DNA from: Eurosta solidaginis | Taxonomy: Eukaryota; Arthropoda; Insecta; Diptera; Tephritidae | NCBI RefSeq assembly: GCF_040869045.1 | Contig: NC_090321.1 | Coordinates: forward strand, 129,757,689-129,821,688 | Direction of reading: 5' to 3' | Length of the DNA: 64,000 nucleotides | Part shown: positions 43,900 through 53,693 of the stretch, piece after piece | Numbering within the stretch: the stretch's first letter is position 1 | Layout: every line of letters starts with the position of its first letter | Notes under the pieces: model-generated | What the model was told of the DNA's origin: nothing | Seen by the model: the letters and a program-made list of their open reading frames with translations, nothing else | The model's database searches: none | Position numbers and translations under genes: made by a program

Positions 43900-44372
43900 C
43901 TCATTCATACGGCTGAGTTCTCAGGTGCCGTATTTCCTCAAAATGCTTACGGAGATGACTCCTTAAGCCCCTAGGCGGTGTTGGCTCATCAATCAGATGT
44001 CTGTTGGGATGCTCAGGTTTCTGGGTATTCAACAGGAACTGTTTGGTTAGCATCTCATTTCTCTCCCTGATGGGGAATATTCTCGCCTCATTATGTAGAT
44101 GGTGTTCTGGGGACAAAAGAAGGCAGCCCGTGGCGATTCTGAGAAAAGTATTTTGGCAGGCCTGTAGCTTCTTCCAGTGGAGTCATTTTTAGGCTGGCCG
44201 ACCATATGGGTGACGCGTAGCACGTAAACTGCTGGCCAATTGCTTTGTATGTAGTAATGAGCGTTTCTTTATCTTTTCCCCAGGTACTGCCAGCAAGGGA
44301 TTTGAGGCTTTTATTACGGCTCTGGATTTTCGGGACAATTGCGGCTGCGTGCTCACTAAAATGTTGCATCTG
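43900..44372 (-). pseudogene. LINE 3' fragment, inverted
   Basis: Minus strand reads FSEHAAAIVPKIQSRNKSLK then SLAGSTWGKDKETLITTYKA, and LRSHLRKHFEEIRHL; this is the thumb/C-terminal part of a jockey-type ORF2. The same motif occurs in plus orientation near 46550 (GEHAADIVPKIQSRNKILK). It therefore belongs to the same family as the fragments around it. Confidence 0.75.
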
Positions 44373-44450
44373 TGAGTGAAGAATAAATAGCACCAGCGAA
44401 CAAAAACTATTTTTTTAACATACTAAACATTTATTTTATATTATTTCCAG

Positions 44451-44557
44451 GCGAAGAAGATCAAACTTATGTGCAATGGAAGTGGCTGCAAAAAGGTACA
44501 TCAAAACGCTGCTAATGCGGTCATTGGTTAAAATTGGTTGAGAAAGCTCCTGTATAA
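44451..44557 (+). pseudogene. COX5B: COX5B last exon (captured, with internal stop)
   Basis: After a splice acceptor TTATTTCCAG (44441-44450) the exon reads (C)EEDQTYVQWKWLQKGTSKRC, a stop at 44513-44515, then CGHWLKLVEKAPV and the natural stop. This matches the C-terminus of insect cytochrome c oxidase subunit 5B, including the RC-x-CGHW zinc-site region and the VEKAPV end. The exon opens two bases into a Cys codon. A polyadenylation-like AATAAA follows at 44571. The nonsense codon and missing upstream exons show it is not a working gene. Confidence 0.85.
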
Positions 44558-44851
44558 ACTTATTACTTTTAAATAAACGCAAATATATTTTTATTAATAA
44601 AAAAGTTACCAAATAAATTCACAAATAATAATAATAATTTAATACTTTATAAACACTGTAATTTATGTTGATTATATTTAGTGACTGCTTCCCAAGGCAG
44701 TCGGTTCTATGTACCGGAGCGATTCGGAATTTTTCTGACGAAGGACTGTCATTTCAGTGTAACCCCATTTAATTTGCTGCGTCCCTCCCACAAATTTGCA
44801 TCCTCCCAGCAGCTCCTTGCAGCGGGACTGCTCCATATTCTCTTGCTCTGG

Positions 44852-45020
44852 GAAGGTATCGAATCCAATCCGGGTCCGCCTCCTGACCCCGGTCCTGAGA
44901 AATGCTTTTGCTGCGTCTGCCGGAAAGGAATATTTTTAGGACGGTCATACTCTGTTCAGTGTGTCTCGTGTAAGGGATGGTTGTATCGGACAGGTTGTTC
45001 TGGGCTTGATCCCAAAACCC
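44852..45020 (+). pseudogene. 2A-like motif followed by PHD-type zinc finger in LINE ORF
   Basis: EGIESNPGPP at 44852-44881 fits the 2A core (D/G-V/I-E-x-N-P-G-P), preceded by a Leu-rich stretch as in other 2A-bearing LINEs. The following residues CFCCVCRKG ... VQCVSCKGWLYRTGCSGL have the spacing of a PHD-like finger. 2A-like peptides are published at the N-termini of some APE-type LINE proteins. The usual Asp at the first motif position is Gly here. Confidence 0.65.
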
Positions 45021-45299
45021 GACGTCCACGTAACTCTTATAAATCTTTCGTGGCTCCTTGCTGTTCACGTCCAAGGGCATACCGTAGTCTACGCTTTAGC
45101 GTCTCCGCGACGGCAACCCCCGAGGGGTTTCATTGCGCCATGTTGCCAGGTCGCAAACCCCAATCTACCGGGTACCCCAATGCTTGCCCAAGGACGCCCA
45201 GTCCCAGGGCAACAACAGCAGTTGCGTCCTGGCCTTCCTCAACCCAGGCGTAGTCACCCGTCACTTACTCCAAGAGTGGCGACGTCTCCCCCTATGCAC

Positions 45300-45900
45300 T
45301 TCAGAATTCTGCAGTTAAACTGTAATGTACTAACTGGGAAGATCACGGAGATAGTCGATTTCATGAAGCGGCACAACATCCGCATTGCTGCGTTTCAAGA
45401 GACTAAACTCACAGCAAGGTCTGCAAACCTGTTCTGGGTATAATGTCCACAGAAAAGATCGCATGAGCGGAAATGGAGGCGGCCTCACGTTTATCATACA
45501 CCACTCTGTGCAATATCATATATTTGATCCTGGCATTGACCGCTGGGACAATGTCTTAGAACGTCAAGGCCTTTCTGTCCGGTCAGGCGATGCAAGCCTA
45601 GAAATCATCAACATCTACATCCCTCAGCGCCTTACTCACTGGCAACAATCGCATTATCTTAGCCGACTTTAATGCCCATCACGATCTATGGCATTCAAAC
45701 TTGCGGGCGGACAGTAGGGGTGAGATGTTGGCTGATCAAATAGAAGAAACGACGTTCTGCACAATAAACGGAGACGCCCCCACACGTATGGTAGGAAGCT
45801 GTCACAGCTCGCCAGATATCTCAATCGTGAGCGCAGAACTCGTAAACTGCGTCAACTGGCAGCCGATGGTAACATTCGCATCCGACCACCTGCCCATACT
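45300..45900 (+). pseudogene. LINE apurinic-type endonuclease, broken
   Basis: MHFRILQLNCNVLTGKITEI and RIAAFQETKLTA are the N-terminal motifs of APE-type endonuclease (catalytic Asn and Glu). The frame shifts near 45430. GNGGGLTFIIHHSVQYHIF and ADFNAHHDLWHS-like sequence follow, then SSPDISIVSAELVNCVNWQP and ASDHLPILISLE, which carry the final Asp-His motif. At least three shifts are needed. Confidence 0.75.
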
Positions 45901-46699
45901 TATTTCGCTCGAGCGTACCGCCGACTTCATCGTCACTGAAAAACGCACTTTCATAAACTTCAAAAAAGGAAAAATGGGAATATAAATGCTTTACAGACAA
46001 CCGCTTTGCTGCCCTCCCTATCCCGACTGATGTCCGCCAAGGGGAGCGTGCCTTCCGTAAGGTCATTGGATCCGCCTCGGCACGTTTCATTCCCGCCGGG
46101 AGAATTCCCGAAATCCGGCCCCACTTCCCGGCGGACCAGGTGGACCGCAAATTATCTGGGTGGTCGGCAGGCATCGGTGCAATTTAGAAACGAAACATCA
46201 AAACCAAGAAGAATTAAACAAGGGGTGCCACAGGGTGGTGTTCTATCCCCTCTTTTGTTTAATTTCTACATATCTAAGCTACCTTCACCACCAGAAGGAG
46301 TCACTATCCTTTCATACGCCGATGACTACACAATAATGGCCACAGACCCAGGCCCACAGATCGATGAGCTCTGCAACAGAATAAACGGCTACCTCCCTGA
46401 TCCCGACTAAATCTTCCGCGACCTTATTTACAACATGGACTTCCCAAATGTCGACCATTTTGAACATCCACGCCGATGGCACTACGCTACCGACTGTCCT
46501 ACACCCCAAAATCTTGGGTGTGACGTTTGATCAGGATCTACATTTTGGTGAGCACGCAGCCGACATTGTTCCGAAAATCCAGAGCCGTAATAAAATCCTC
46601 AAATCCCTTGCTACTCGATACAATCATAAAACGTGGGCCTGGCCCTAAAGAGCAACCAACTATGCTTTGTATTTAGTTTTTTGCAACTATTCTTTTTAG

Positions 46700-46803
46700 G
46701 TAAGGGTAATCGCTATGTTAATTGGATGTGGCTGGAAAAGGGTACACCCAAACGGTGTGAATGTGGATTTTATTTCCAATTAAAAGAAGTAAAACCAATT
46801 TAA
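46700..46803 (+). pseudogene. Last exon of a COX5B-like paralogue (captured)
   Basis: After an acceptor TCTTTTTAG (46691-46699) the exon reads (C)KGNRYVNWMWLEKGTPKRCE then CGFYFQLKEVKPI and a stop. It resembles COX5B but is clearly a different gene, like the testis-type COX5B-like paralogue of Drosophila. The exon starts at the same phase, two bases into a Cys codon, as the COX5B exon at 44451. This exon has no stop or shift. Upstream exons are not present. Confidence 0.75.
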
Positions 46804-46906
46804 AAAGAATTACAGCAAAAGTCAACTTAAAACCGTGGTATATATTCGTCCGATATATTATTAATTTGAATATAATTGTTTACACATTATAAATAAACCA
46901 AGAATG

Positions 46907-47820
46907 TTAGCCTATGTTATAACCAGTCAAGAGGTAACCACTATTACCATTCATATTTACTTCAGGATGTGTGCGATTGGGCAATATTTGATAGTAACAT
47001 AACCAATTCCAAGTAAAATGCAAATGTGTGACATTACAGTTGGTTTTCAGCTCTACATACAAGTCCATTAACAATTCCTTGCTAAGACTGTACAACACTA
47101 TTGGGCGTGAAGGTTTTACAAAGTGTAATAAAGCTTGCACGATGTTACTTGGGTGTTCCTTTGCTGCTATGACAAGTGCATCAAAAGTGACGCGCATTAA
47201 CTCACATGCACGCCGGTTTTCTATCTGCCATTTCTGCGCCGGTGCTGCTGGAACTGTTGCAGATGGGTTATTTGTTTCGCTATAATCGCCGGTGCTGTCG
47301 CTATTAGGGGACGCTGCTGTTGTTGTAACAGTGCTTGATGTTGCGCCCGAATTTGCTGCAGAAAAAAAAGAGTTAAGTTATTACAGCTAGCAAGGTTTTA
47401 TTGTGCTGTAATGGCGAAAACCTGTCCGAGGTTTTTGAGCATACAAATTTAGGTCGTTCTGTAAACAAGACCAGAAAGGCTTTGGAGAATTCTCCAAGTG
47501 TTTTTGGCAATATTTTTATACAGATCAAGCCTGTCTAATCGTTTATTCAATGTTACTTATCCGCATCATCTTCGCTTAGTTTCTGCTTTTTACTGCTTGG
47601 CTCTCTTTCTTCAATGGATGTACTTGGCTCAGTTGCGGCCTCGGGTACCTGTTGATCCTTCTTTTGATAGTATTCTCGCAGCACCGAATATAAGTTTACC
47701 GAGATACAACGTGTTAGTTACTCTTTCATTGCTTGCTTCTGTGGCACATTACCTGGATGCATGTGCACAAGTGTCGCCTCAGTGTTAGCGCCAATTGAAT
47801 TCAGAAAGCTTGCAGGTAGC
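46907..47820 (-). pseudogene. Trm6: Trm6 (tRNA m1A58 methyltransferase non-catalytic subunit), 3' part
   Basis: The minus strand reads FDALVIAAKEHPSNIVQALL, HFVKPSRPIVLYSLSKELLM and WLCYYQILPNRTHPEVNMNG, ending SGYLLTGYNIG; this matches the C-terminus of Trm6/GCD10 (LPDRSHP and GGYLLSG motifs in other animals). The upstream exon (47557-47820) contains ATLVHMHPGNVPQKQAMKE and a stop, then YSVLREYYQKKDQQ. A 201-bp intron with GT/AG edges (47556-47356) remains, though the phase is off by one. It lies tail to tail with the COX5B-like exon, 103 bp apart. Confidence 0.85.
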
Positions 47821-48142
47821 AACCACTTGTACCACTCTCATACATTAAATAACTACCAAAACCGCTTACACCCGCATATGAAATATTATTTTTATTATAA
47901 TTTTAAAAGTTGCCAATACGCAACTGACAGCCGTAACTGACAATACTTCAAATGGATTGGGTTGCGTGAAATTAAAGAGTAGCAAAAAATACTACTATGT
48001 ATAAAACAGCTGATAGGGTTGTTGTATGTCAATTTCGTTAAGTAACTAAGTTGGTGAAACCGAAAAAAAACTAAGCCGCAAATCAGGACTAACTTAAGTC
48101 ACAACTAAGTTTTAGCCTTAGTCGAGTTGGTGAAATCGGCCC
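47821..48142. other. Harbinger right end, subterminal repeats
   Basis: No gene. Near the end, GTTGGTGAAACC (about 48049) and GTTGGTGAAATC (about 48126) repeat the terminal box, separated by AAGTCACAACTAAG-type sequence that mirrors the left end. Confidence 0.75.
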
Positions 48143-48280
48143 TAAGTATTTGCAAAGCAAAAACATTAGATAGTTTGGAACATATAATAAAACTAGACGA
48201 TATACATTGCAAATGCTTTTGTCTGCCTGAGGAAGATCATTTCATCTTCATACCAATTTTGCATAAGTGTCATGTATGAA
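48143..48280 (+). pseudogene. 3' end of the TNP2-like transposase
   Basis: Continues the frame from 42156: SICKAKTLDSLEHIIKLDDI and CFCLPEEDHFIFIPILHKCH, then a stop at 48278-48280. The inverted copy at 51499-51245 gives the same ending. Confidence 0.75.
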
Positions 48281-48390
48281 GTGGTGTAACGTGCGTGGCC
48301 CTATTATTATTAATTATTTTATTCATTCAATTCATCAATTCAATAATTTGTTTATTCTAGATTAGCAAGTTGACATTTTCAGCAGCAAAA

Positions 48391-49121
48391 ATGGATTGCC
48401 CTAAATTATACACACCATCTGTGGGTGCGCTTAAATCGTTTGATACTGAAACAGTTAGTGAGTTAAAAAAAAAAATACATGTTTTTGAATACACCGCTTT
48501 TCCTATATATAACCCACTCCCCATACACTCAGAATAAAGATGTTCTAAATAGTTATATTCTTATGAGTTTCGATATTTTTGTTATGCATTCATCGTATAT
48601 CATACATTTCTGTAATCAACTCCTTTTAAATTTTCAGCTCAAAGTGATGTAACTATAATTTTAAAAAGAATGGAGGACAAAATTGATTCAATCTCGGCTG
48701 ATGTCAAAAAACTTAAAGAAATTGCTTGCCAACATACTGTAGTATTATATTCTGTTTTAAAAACTATGAATGTGAAGCCAACAGACCTAAAACTTTCCCT
48801 ATAAATTCCTTGTAGTAGCTGCAGGAGTGCGAAGAAAACTGTGAAAATCACACTCATGTGGAAATAATAAGTATCTCACCACTGGTGGTAACAGAAATAG
48901 ATAAAATTTTCATAACCTATTTATTTGCTTAGGTATCTTACATTAAACAAAAATTTGGAGGAATCGAGTTATACAAAATGTTGCAGGAAATGTTTCCAGA
49001 TACACTCCTACCTAAAATTAATTGGGATGGAAAAAGGGAAACGAAGCAATACAAAACTTCAAGTTATTCAACTATTTTATTTACGGAATGTGATTTAAAT
49101 TCTTTAGGAAAAAGAATTTAA
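48391..49121 (+). pseudogene. DUF4806-like accessory gene, left arm
   Basis: Exon 1 from ATG 48391 reads MDCPKLYTPSVGALKSFDTE; an intron runs from GTGAGT (48456) to TTTTCAG (48638). Exon 2 reads RMEDKIDSISADVKKLKEIA. A TAA in LKLSL interrupts the path in both arms. A last exon after TTGCTTAG (48931) encodes FGGIELYKMLQEMFPDTLLP and INWDGKRETKQY, a DUF4806-like segment often found next to TNP2-type transposases in insects. Function unknown. Confidence 0.65.
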
Positions 49122-49214
49122 CTTTTTACAAATAAGATTCAAAATACTTTTTATATTCATATACGTATGTATTTTATAATTTTTTGGCAGTTTAAAAAAA
49201 ATTGTTTTCAGATC

Positions 49215-49456
49215 TTATTTTTACAGATACCGACACAGGATTGGAAGTTACTTACTGTATCTCGGCCTACAGAGGAAGGTCAGTTCTACATCTTCCAAAT
49301 AAACAAACAGGCGGAGGATATATTGTACACGCAGCTTGGAAAAATTTCCTCTGGTACAGGCAAAATTGATATGCGACTCAGGGAAAGAAGTCCCGAGGAT
49401 AAAAATCCTAACACGCTGGAAGTGGGCGAAGTCGAAAAGGACATCAAAAGCCTAAG
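49215..49456 (+). pseudogene. LOA-like LINE ORF1 piece, plus strand
   Basis: IPTQDWKLLTVSRPTEEGQF ... YTQLGKISSGTGKIDMRLRE is ORF1 (Gag-like) sequence. It lies within the left arm and is the mirror of 50290-50066. Confidence 0.75.
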
Positions 49457-49861
49457 GGCGCTTATGACCACCCGCCCTTTGCGCCCTTCGTCCTGTACTT
49501 GCCTCTTGCACTCCATCGGTGGAAGCTCCGCAGCATGGGCCATGTAGCAGGATGCCAGGATAAGTGCCTTCTTATTCCTTTGCGCAACGGCCACCACTAC
49601 GAGGTCCTCAGTAGTGTAATTAGGCAGCATATATGAATGCAGCTGTTTCCTTACCATTACTACAGCTGACACCCATCCTTCCGTTTGCGCATAGTAAACG
49701 CCAAATCCGCGCGCGCTAAGTCCAGAAACCTATCCTCCCGATATGAGCCACGGTTCCTGGATCAGCGCCACGTCAAACGAACCCTCCCGAAGGGTTAGGA
49801 GGACTTCGCTCGACGCCACTTTACTGTGTTGGAGGTTTATGTTTAGGACTCGCAGCACCAT
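49457..49861 (-). pseudogene. LINE ORF2 endonuclease N-terminal part
   Basis: From ATG 49861: MVLRVLNINLQHSKVASSEV, FDVALIQEPWLI, a stop, GFGVYYAQTEGWVSAVVMVR and ALILASCYMAHAAELPP. These are APE-type endonuclease motifs (Asn, Glu). It stops at the inversion joint. The ATG overlaps the end of ORF1 by 41 bases. Confidence 0.8.
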
Positions 49862-50065
49862 GGGGCTGTTTGTCCAGCTCCAGCACATTCGTCGTGACGC
49901 CGTCGTCCTCCCCTTGCCCTTTTGGTTTAGAGTGCTCTAAGCTCTCTTCAGCCTCTTGTAACTGTTTTGCCGGGTGTTCCTTTGTTCGACTCACAGCACC
50001 ATCTGGCTGTTCGTCCTCTTCTAACACCTTCGTGGTGACGGCGGCTACCTCCACCTGTCTTTTTT
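49457..50065 (-). mobile_element. Spacer of the palindrome: LOA-like LINE sequence
   Basis: The single-copy centre between the arms is the rest of the LINE on the minus strand: the end of ORF1 and the start of ORF2. Its 3' end is cut at the joint with the left arm near 49456. Confidence 0.8.
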
Positions 50066-50290
50066 CCCTTAAGCTTTTGATGTCCTTTTCGACTTCGCCC
50101 ACTTCCAGCGTATTAGGATTTTTATCCTCGGGACTTCTTTTCCTGAGTCGCATATCAATTTTGCCTGTACCAAAGGACATTTTTCCAAGCTGCGTGTACA
50201 ATATATCCTTCGCCTGTTTGTTTATTTGGAAGATGTAGAACTGACCTTTCTCCGTAGGCCGAGATACAGTAAGTAACTTCCAATCCTGTG
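49821..50290 (-). pseudogene. LINE ORF1 (Gag-like), C-terminal part
   Basis: Frame with QDWKLLTVSRPTEKGQFYIF, MRLRKRSPEDKNPNTLEVGE and then a repetitive Glu/Lys-rich tail with TTKVLEEDEQPDGA and TTNVLELDKQPHGA. It ends at 49821-49823. ORF1 of LOA-like elements has the QINK-AED-LY motif seen here; zinc knuckles are not visible. Upstream codons to 50357 belong to the flanking sequence. Confidence 0.75.
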
Positions 50291-50399
50291 TCGGTATCTG
50301 TAAAAATAAGATTTGAAAACAATTTTTTTTAAACTGCCAAAAGATTAGAAAATACATACGTATATGAATATAAAAAGTATTTCGAATGTTATTTGTAAA

Positions 50400-51136
50400 A
50401 AGTTAAATTCTATTTCCTAAAGAATTTAAATCACATTCTGTAAATAAAATAGTTGAATAGCTTGAAATTTTGTATTGCTTCGTTCCCTTTTTTCCATCCC
50501 AATTAATTTTAGCTTGGAGTGTATCTGGAAAAATTTCCTGCAACATTTTGTATAACTCGATTCCTCCAAATTTTTGTTTAATGTAAGATACCTAAGCAAA
50601 AAAATATGTTATTAAAATTTTATCTGTTTCTGTTACCACCATGGGTGAGATACTTATTATTTCCACATGAGTGTAATTTTCACAGTTTTCTCCGAAATCC
50701 TGCAGCTACAACAAGGAATTTATAGGGAAAGTGTTAGGTCTTTTGACTTCGCATTCATAGTTTTCAAAACAGAATCTAATGCTACAGTATGTTGGCAAGC
50801 AATTTCTTTAAGTTTTTTGACATCAGCCGAGATTGAATCAATTTTGTCTTCCATTCTTTTTAAAATTATAGTTACATCACTTTGAGCGGAAAATTTAAAA
50901 GGAGTTAATTACAGAAATGTATGATATACGATGAATGCATAACAAAAATATCGAAATTCATAAGAATATAACTATTTAGAACATGTCTATTCTGAGTGTA
51001 TGGGGAGTGGGTTATATATAGGAGTGGGTTATATATAGTATTCAAAATTATGTATTTTTTTTAACTCACCAACTGTTACAGTATCAAACGATTTAAACGC
51101 ACCCACAAATGGTGTGTATAATTTAGGGAAATGCAT
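50400..51136 (-). pseudogene. DUF4806-like accessory gene, right arm
   Basis: Inverted copy of 48391-49121 with the same exon and intron pattern, the same interrupting TAA, and extra small changes (the first codons differ: MHFPKLYTPFVGAFKSFDT-type). See the left-arm entry. Confidence 0.6.
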
Positions 51137-51244
51137 TTTTGCTGAAAATGTCAACTTGCTAATCTAGAATAAACAAATTAATGAATTGATGAATTGAATT
51201 AATAAAATAATTAATAATAATAGGTCCACGCACGTTACACCACT

Positions 51245-51499
51245 TCATACATGACACTTATGCAAAATTGGTATGAAGATGAAATGATCTTCCTCAGGCA
51301 GACAAAAGCATTTGCAATGTATATCGTCTAGTTTTATTATATGTTCCAACCTCTCTAATGTTTTTGCTTTGCAAATACTTAATGTGTTTAATGAGTCAAG
51401 AGGATAATCGAAAAAACTAACTGGATCTGTAAAAATGTTTCCTCTTACGCATTCAGAACCTTCATTAACTAAAAAGCCAGTTATTTTTATTGGAACCAT
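51245..51499 (-). pseudogene. Transposase C-terminal end, uninterrupted copy
   Basis: 84 codons: MVPIKITGFLVNEGSECVRG ... PVSFFDYPLDSLNTLSICKA ... HKCHV. It reads through the two sites that are occupied by a LINE and a Harbinger element in the left arm. Confidence 0.75.
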
Positions 51500-51525
51500 A
51501 TTTCTATTAAAACAATATTTGTCAG

Positions 51526-52044
51526 TAAGTAAAATTTGTCCAAAAAATAAGCCGGTTAAGTTATTACTTCGCTTTAAAGTTTTTTTTCGCTAACAATTAT
51601 TTTAGAACAATTTTTTAAGGATTTTGATACAGACCAATATAGGTAATTGGCAACAATGGGAAACAATATTTTATTTCAACAGAAAATGAGCGAAGCAGTA
51701 GTTCTCTCACCGTTTAGCGTGTACGAATATATACATATGTAGAGATGAAACATTTGAGCAACGCGACAATTTGGAGCTATGTACTCAGGGGGGTTTGTGA
51801 ATATAATGCGTCCTATAGATGGCAATTTCGATAGTTGCACAGATTTTCGAATTTACAAAAACTTTTTCTATTAATTATAAACAAATAGAGTAATATTTGT
51901 TAACAAAAATAGGCCTATGCACTGCGGCTGATCACATACGAATCGATTCATATAACTTTTATATGATTTTACGTATGCTAAGTATGCTAAACAGCCTGTC
52001 AATTGATTGTATGGAAATTTTGTTACCGTATTAATATATAGATA
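51526..52044. repeat. 519-bp direct repeat, first copy
   Basis: From TAAGTAAAATTTGTCC to TTAATATATAGATA; matches 52617-53146 at about 93 percent by eye. It has no coding frame. The termini are not of LTR type (no TG/CA). Confidence 0.8.
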
Positions 52045-52616
52045 GTGGGTAATATACTGCCTATGCAATATTTCGACCTAAAATCGAAAAAATTTTTAGG
52101 TCGTTTTTTTTTCATTTAATATACAACGTGAAATTTTCCGATTCAAACAAGTTGCATTTAAATAATAATAAACTAAGTTGAAATAAAAGATAATATAATA
52201 AAATAAAATAAAATAAGAAATATCAAAATAAATTAGCATAAAAGACAATATACAAATTTTAATGTAATATCTTTGTAGCAAATTTAATATACAACGTGAT
52301 AAAAGATAACATAATAAAATAAAATAAGAAATATCAAAATAAATTAGCACAAAAGACAATATACAAATTTTAATGTAATATCCTTGTAGCAAATTTATTT
52401 ATTTTTTGTTCACTATAAGACGTGCTATATCTAAAATGAGCATAAAATCTGGAAATGCAAAAAATATTTGTGTCAAATTTGCAATTAATTGTTATAAATA
52501 TATAAATTTAGTGAGTTTGAACAAAAGTTGACTCATTATTTCTGATTTCATTTTTTTTAAAGCCCCTAAAATGAAAAACAAAGAATCTGTTAAATAAAGA
52601 CCTGTGCTTTTACGTG
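52045..52616. repeat. Interior between direct repeats, with AT-rich tandem units
   Basis: Holds two units containing TTTAATATACAACGTGA and AATATCAAAATAAATTAGCA (about 52115-52280 and 52283-52400). No gene. Confidence 0.7.
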
Positions 52617-53146
52617 TAAGTAAAATTTGTCCAAAAAAATAGGCCGGTTAAGTTATTACTTCTCCTTAAAATTTTTTTTGTGCGCTAACAATTATTTTAG
52701 AACAATTTTTTAAGGATTTTGGTACAAAACAATATAGGTAATTGGAAACAATGGGAAACAATATTTTATTTCAACAGAAAAAGAGCGAAGCAGCAGTTCT
52801 CTCACCGTTTGGCGTGTACAAATATATACATATGTAGAGATGAAACATTTGAGCAACGCAACAATTGAGAATTTGGAGCTATTTACTCAGGGGGGTTTGT
52901 GAACATAATGCGTACTACAGATGGCAATTTCGATAGTTTCACAGATTTTCGAATTTACAAAATACTTTTTCTATTAATTATTAACAAATAGAGTAATATT
53001 TGTTAACAAAAATAGGCCTATGCAATGCGGCTGATCAATACGAATCGATTCATATAACTTTTATATGATTTTACGTATGCTAAGTATGCGAAACAGCCTG
53101 TCAATTGATTGTATGGAAATTTTGTTAGCGTATTAATATATAGATA
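52617..53146. repeat. 530-bp direct repeat, second copy
   Basis: Second copy of 51526-52044. The pair with a 572-bp interior may be a short unclassified element or a tandem duplication. Confidence 0.8.
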
Positions 53147-53526
53147 ACTGTTTCACAGCTGAAGAACAAAGTAAAAATTCACTATTCACAATTAGATACA
53201 ACGCTCAATACACAAAAAGGCAGCGCAGTGGTAACAGTCGCGAGAAACGAATGAAACGGTGTTGCCACTTATAATGATAATGCGGTATGTTTTATTTACC
53301 CAGTTTTTTTGCTATGCCAAGTATATTATTTACTCATTATATTGTGCATAATTATATAAGCGGCTAAAAAATATGAACTTTGGAACATTATGGAGGCGTC
53401 GGAAATTTTGATCCTTTAAAATAATATAGAATATTCATCGAAACTAAAAAAAAACGCCTTTTGTATAAAATGCAATTAATATTTTTTTTCTAAAGAAATT
53501 TATTACAAACATGAAAGAAAATATAC
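53147..53526. other. No gene recognised
   Basis: AT-rich, without motif. Confidence 0.4.
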
Positions 53527-53693
53527 ATCAAGGCTCTGTTTTTGAGTGTGAGTTTAAACTACAGTAAAAGTTAACTAGAGTTTTACCTTGTCCCTTTGGC
53601 AGCTTCCATAGTTTAAGCGGCCAAAGTGGCAGGGTCAAACTCTAGTTAACTTTAACTCTAGTTTTAGCTCGCACTGAAAACCCGGGCCAAGTC
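53527..53693. mobile_element. Small palindromic MITE, about 167 bp
   Basis: Inverted arms containing GTTAACTAGAGTTT and AAACTCTAGTTAAC, with outer parts TTTTTGAGTGTGAG and GCTCGCACTGAAAA. The flanks suggest a short CAA-like duplication, not certain. Confidence 0.65.

Larger units (their letters stand above)
44690..46620 (+). mobile_element. Jockey-clade LINE with 2A-like motif, deleted
   Basis: Contains a 5' region, a 2A-like and PHD-like N-terminal segment (44681-45253), the start of the endonuclease (LQLNCNVLTGKITEIVDFMK, 45306 on), further endonuclease pieces to 45900, a linker (FIVTEKRTFINFKKGK), and a short RT piece with KQGVPQGGVLSPLLFNFYIS and ILSYADDYTIMA near 46200-46330. Much of RT is missing between linker and palm. 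It ends in the thumb motif near 46600. Confidence 0.8.
42157..48142. mobile_element. PIF/Harbinger transposon carrying host gene fragments
   Basis: The ends read GGCCCGGTTTCACCAACTCG and its near-complement CGAGTTGGTGAAATCGGCCC, with TAA target duplication at 42154-42156 and 48143-48145. The homologous right arm (near 51390) reads CACATTAAGTATTTGC without insertion. Each end also has a second TTTCACC/GGTGAAA box. A broken two-exon transposase lies at the left. The interior holds LINE fragments, a small DNA element and pieces of COX5B, a COX5B-like gene and Trm6. Confidence 0.9.
48143..49456 (+). repeat. Left arm of the large inverted duplication (main part)
   Basis: Reverse complement of 50066-51390 with few differences. 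It holds the 3' end of the transposase ORF, the DUF4806 accessory gene and a LINE ORF1 piece. The arm also includes 42044-42156 and about 41190-41213, now separated by insertions. Confidence 0.85.
50066..51516 (-). repeat. Right arm of the large inverted duplication
   Basis: Mirror of 48143-49456 plus 42044-42156 and about 41190-41213, without the Harbinger and LINE insertions. Homology ends near 51516, where an unrelated AT-rich repeat begins. Confidence 0.85.

Noticed and set aside
44451..47820. Functional host genes COX5B and Trm6
   Set aside because: Only terminal exons are present, COX5B has a nonsense codon, Trm6 has a stop and a phase error, and all lie between Harbinger ends.
51526..53146. 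LTR retrotransposon with paired LTRs
   Set aside because: The direct repeats lack TG/CA ends, a primer site and a purine tract, and the 572-bp interior has no coding sequence.
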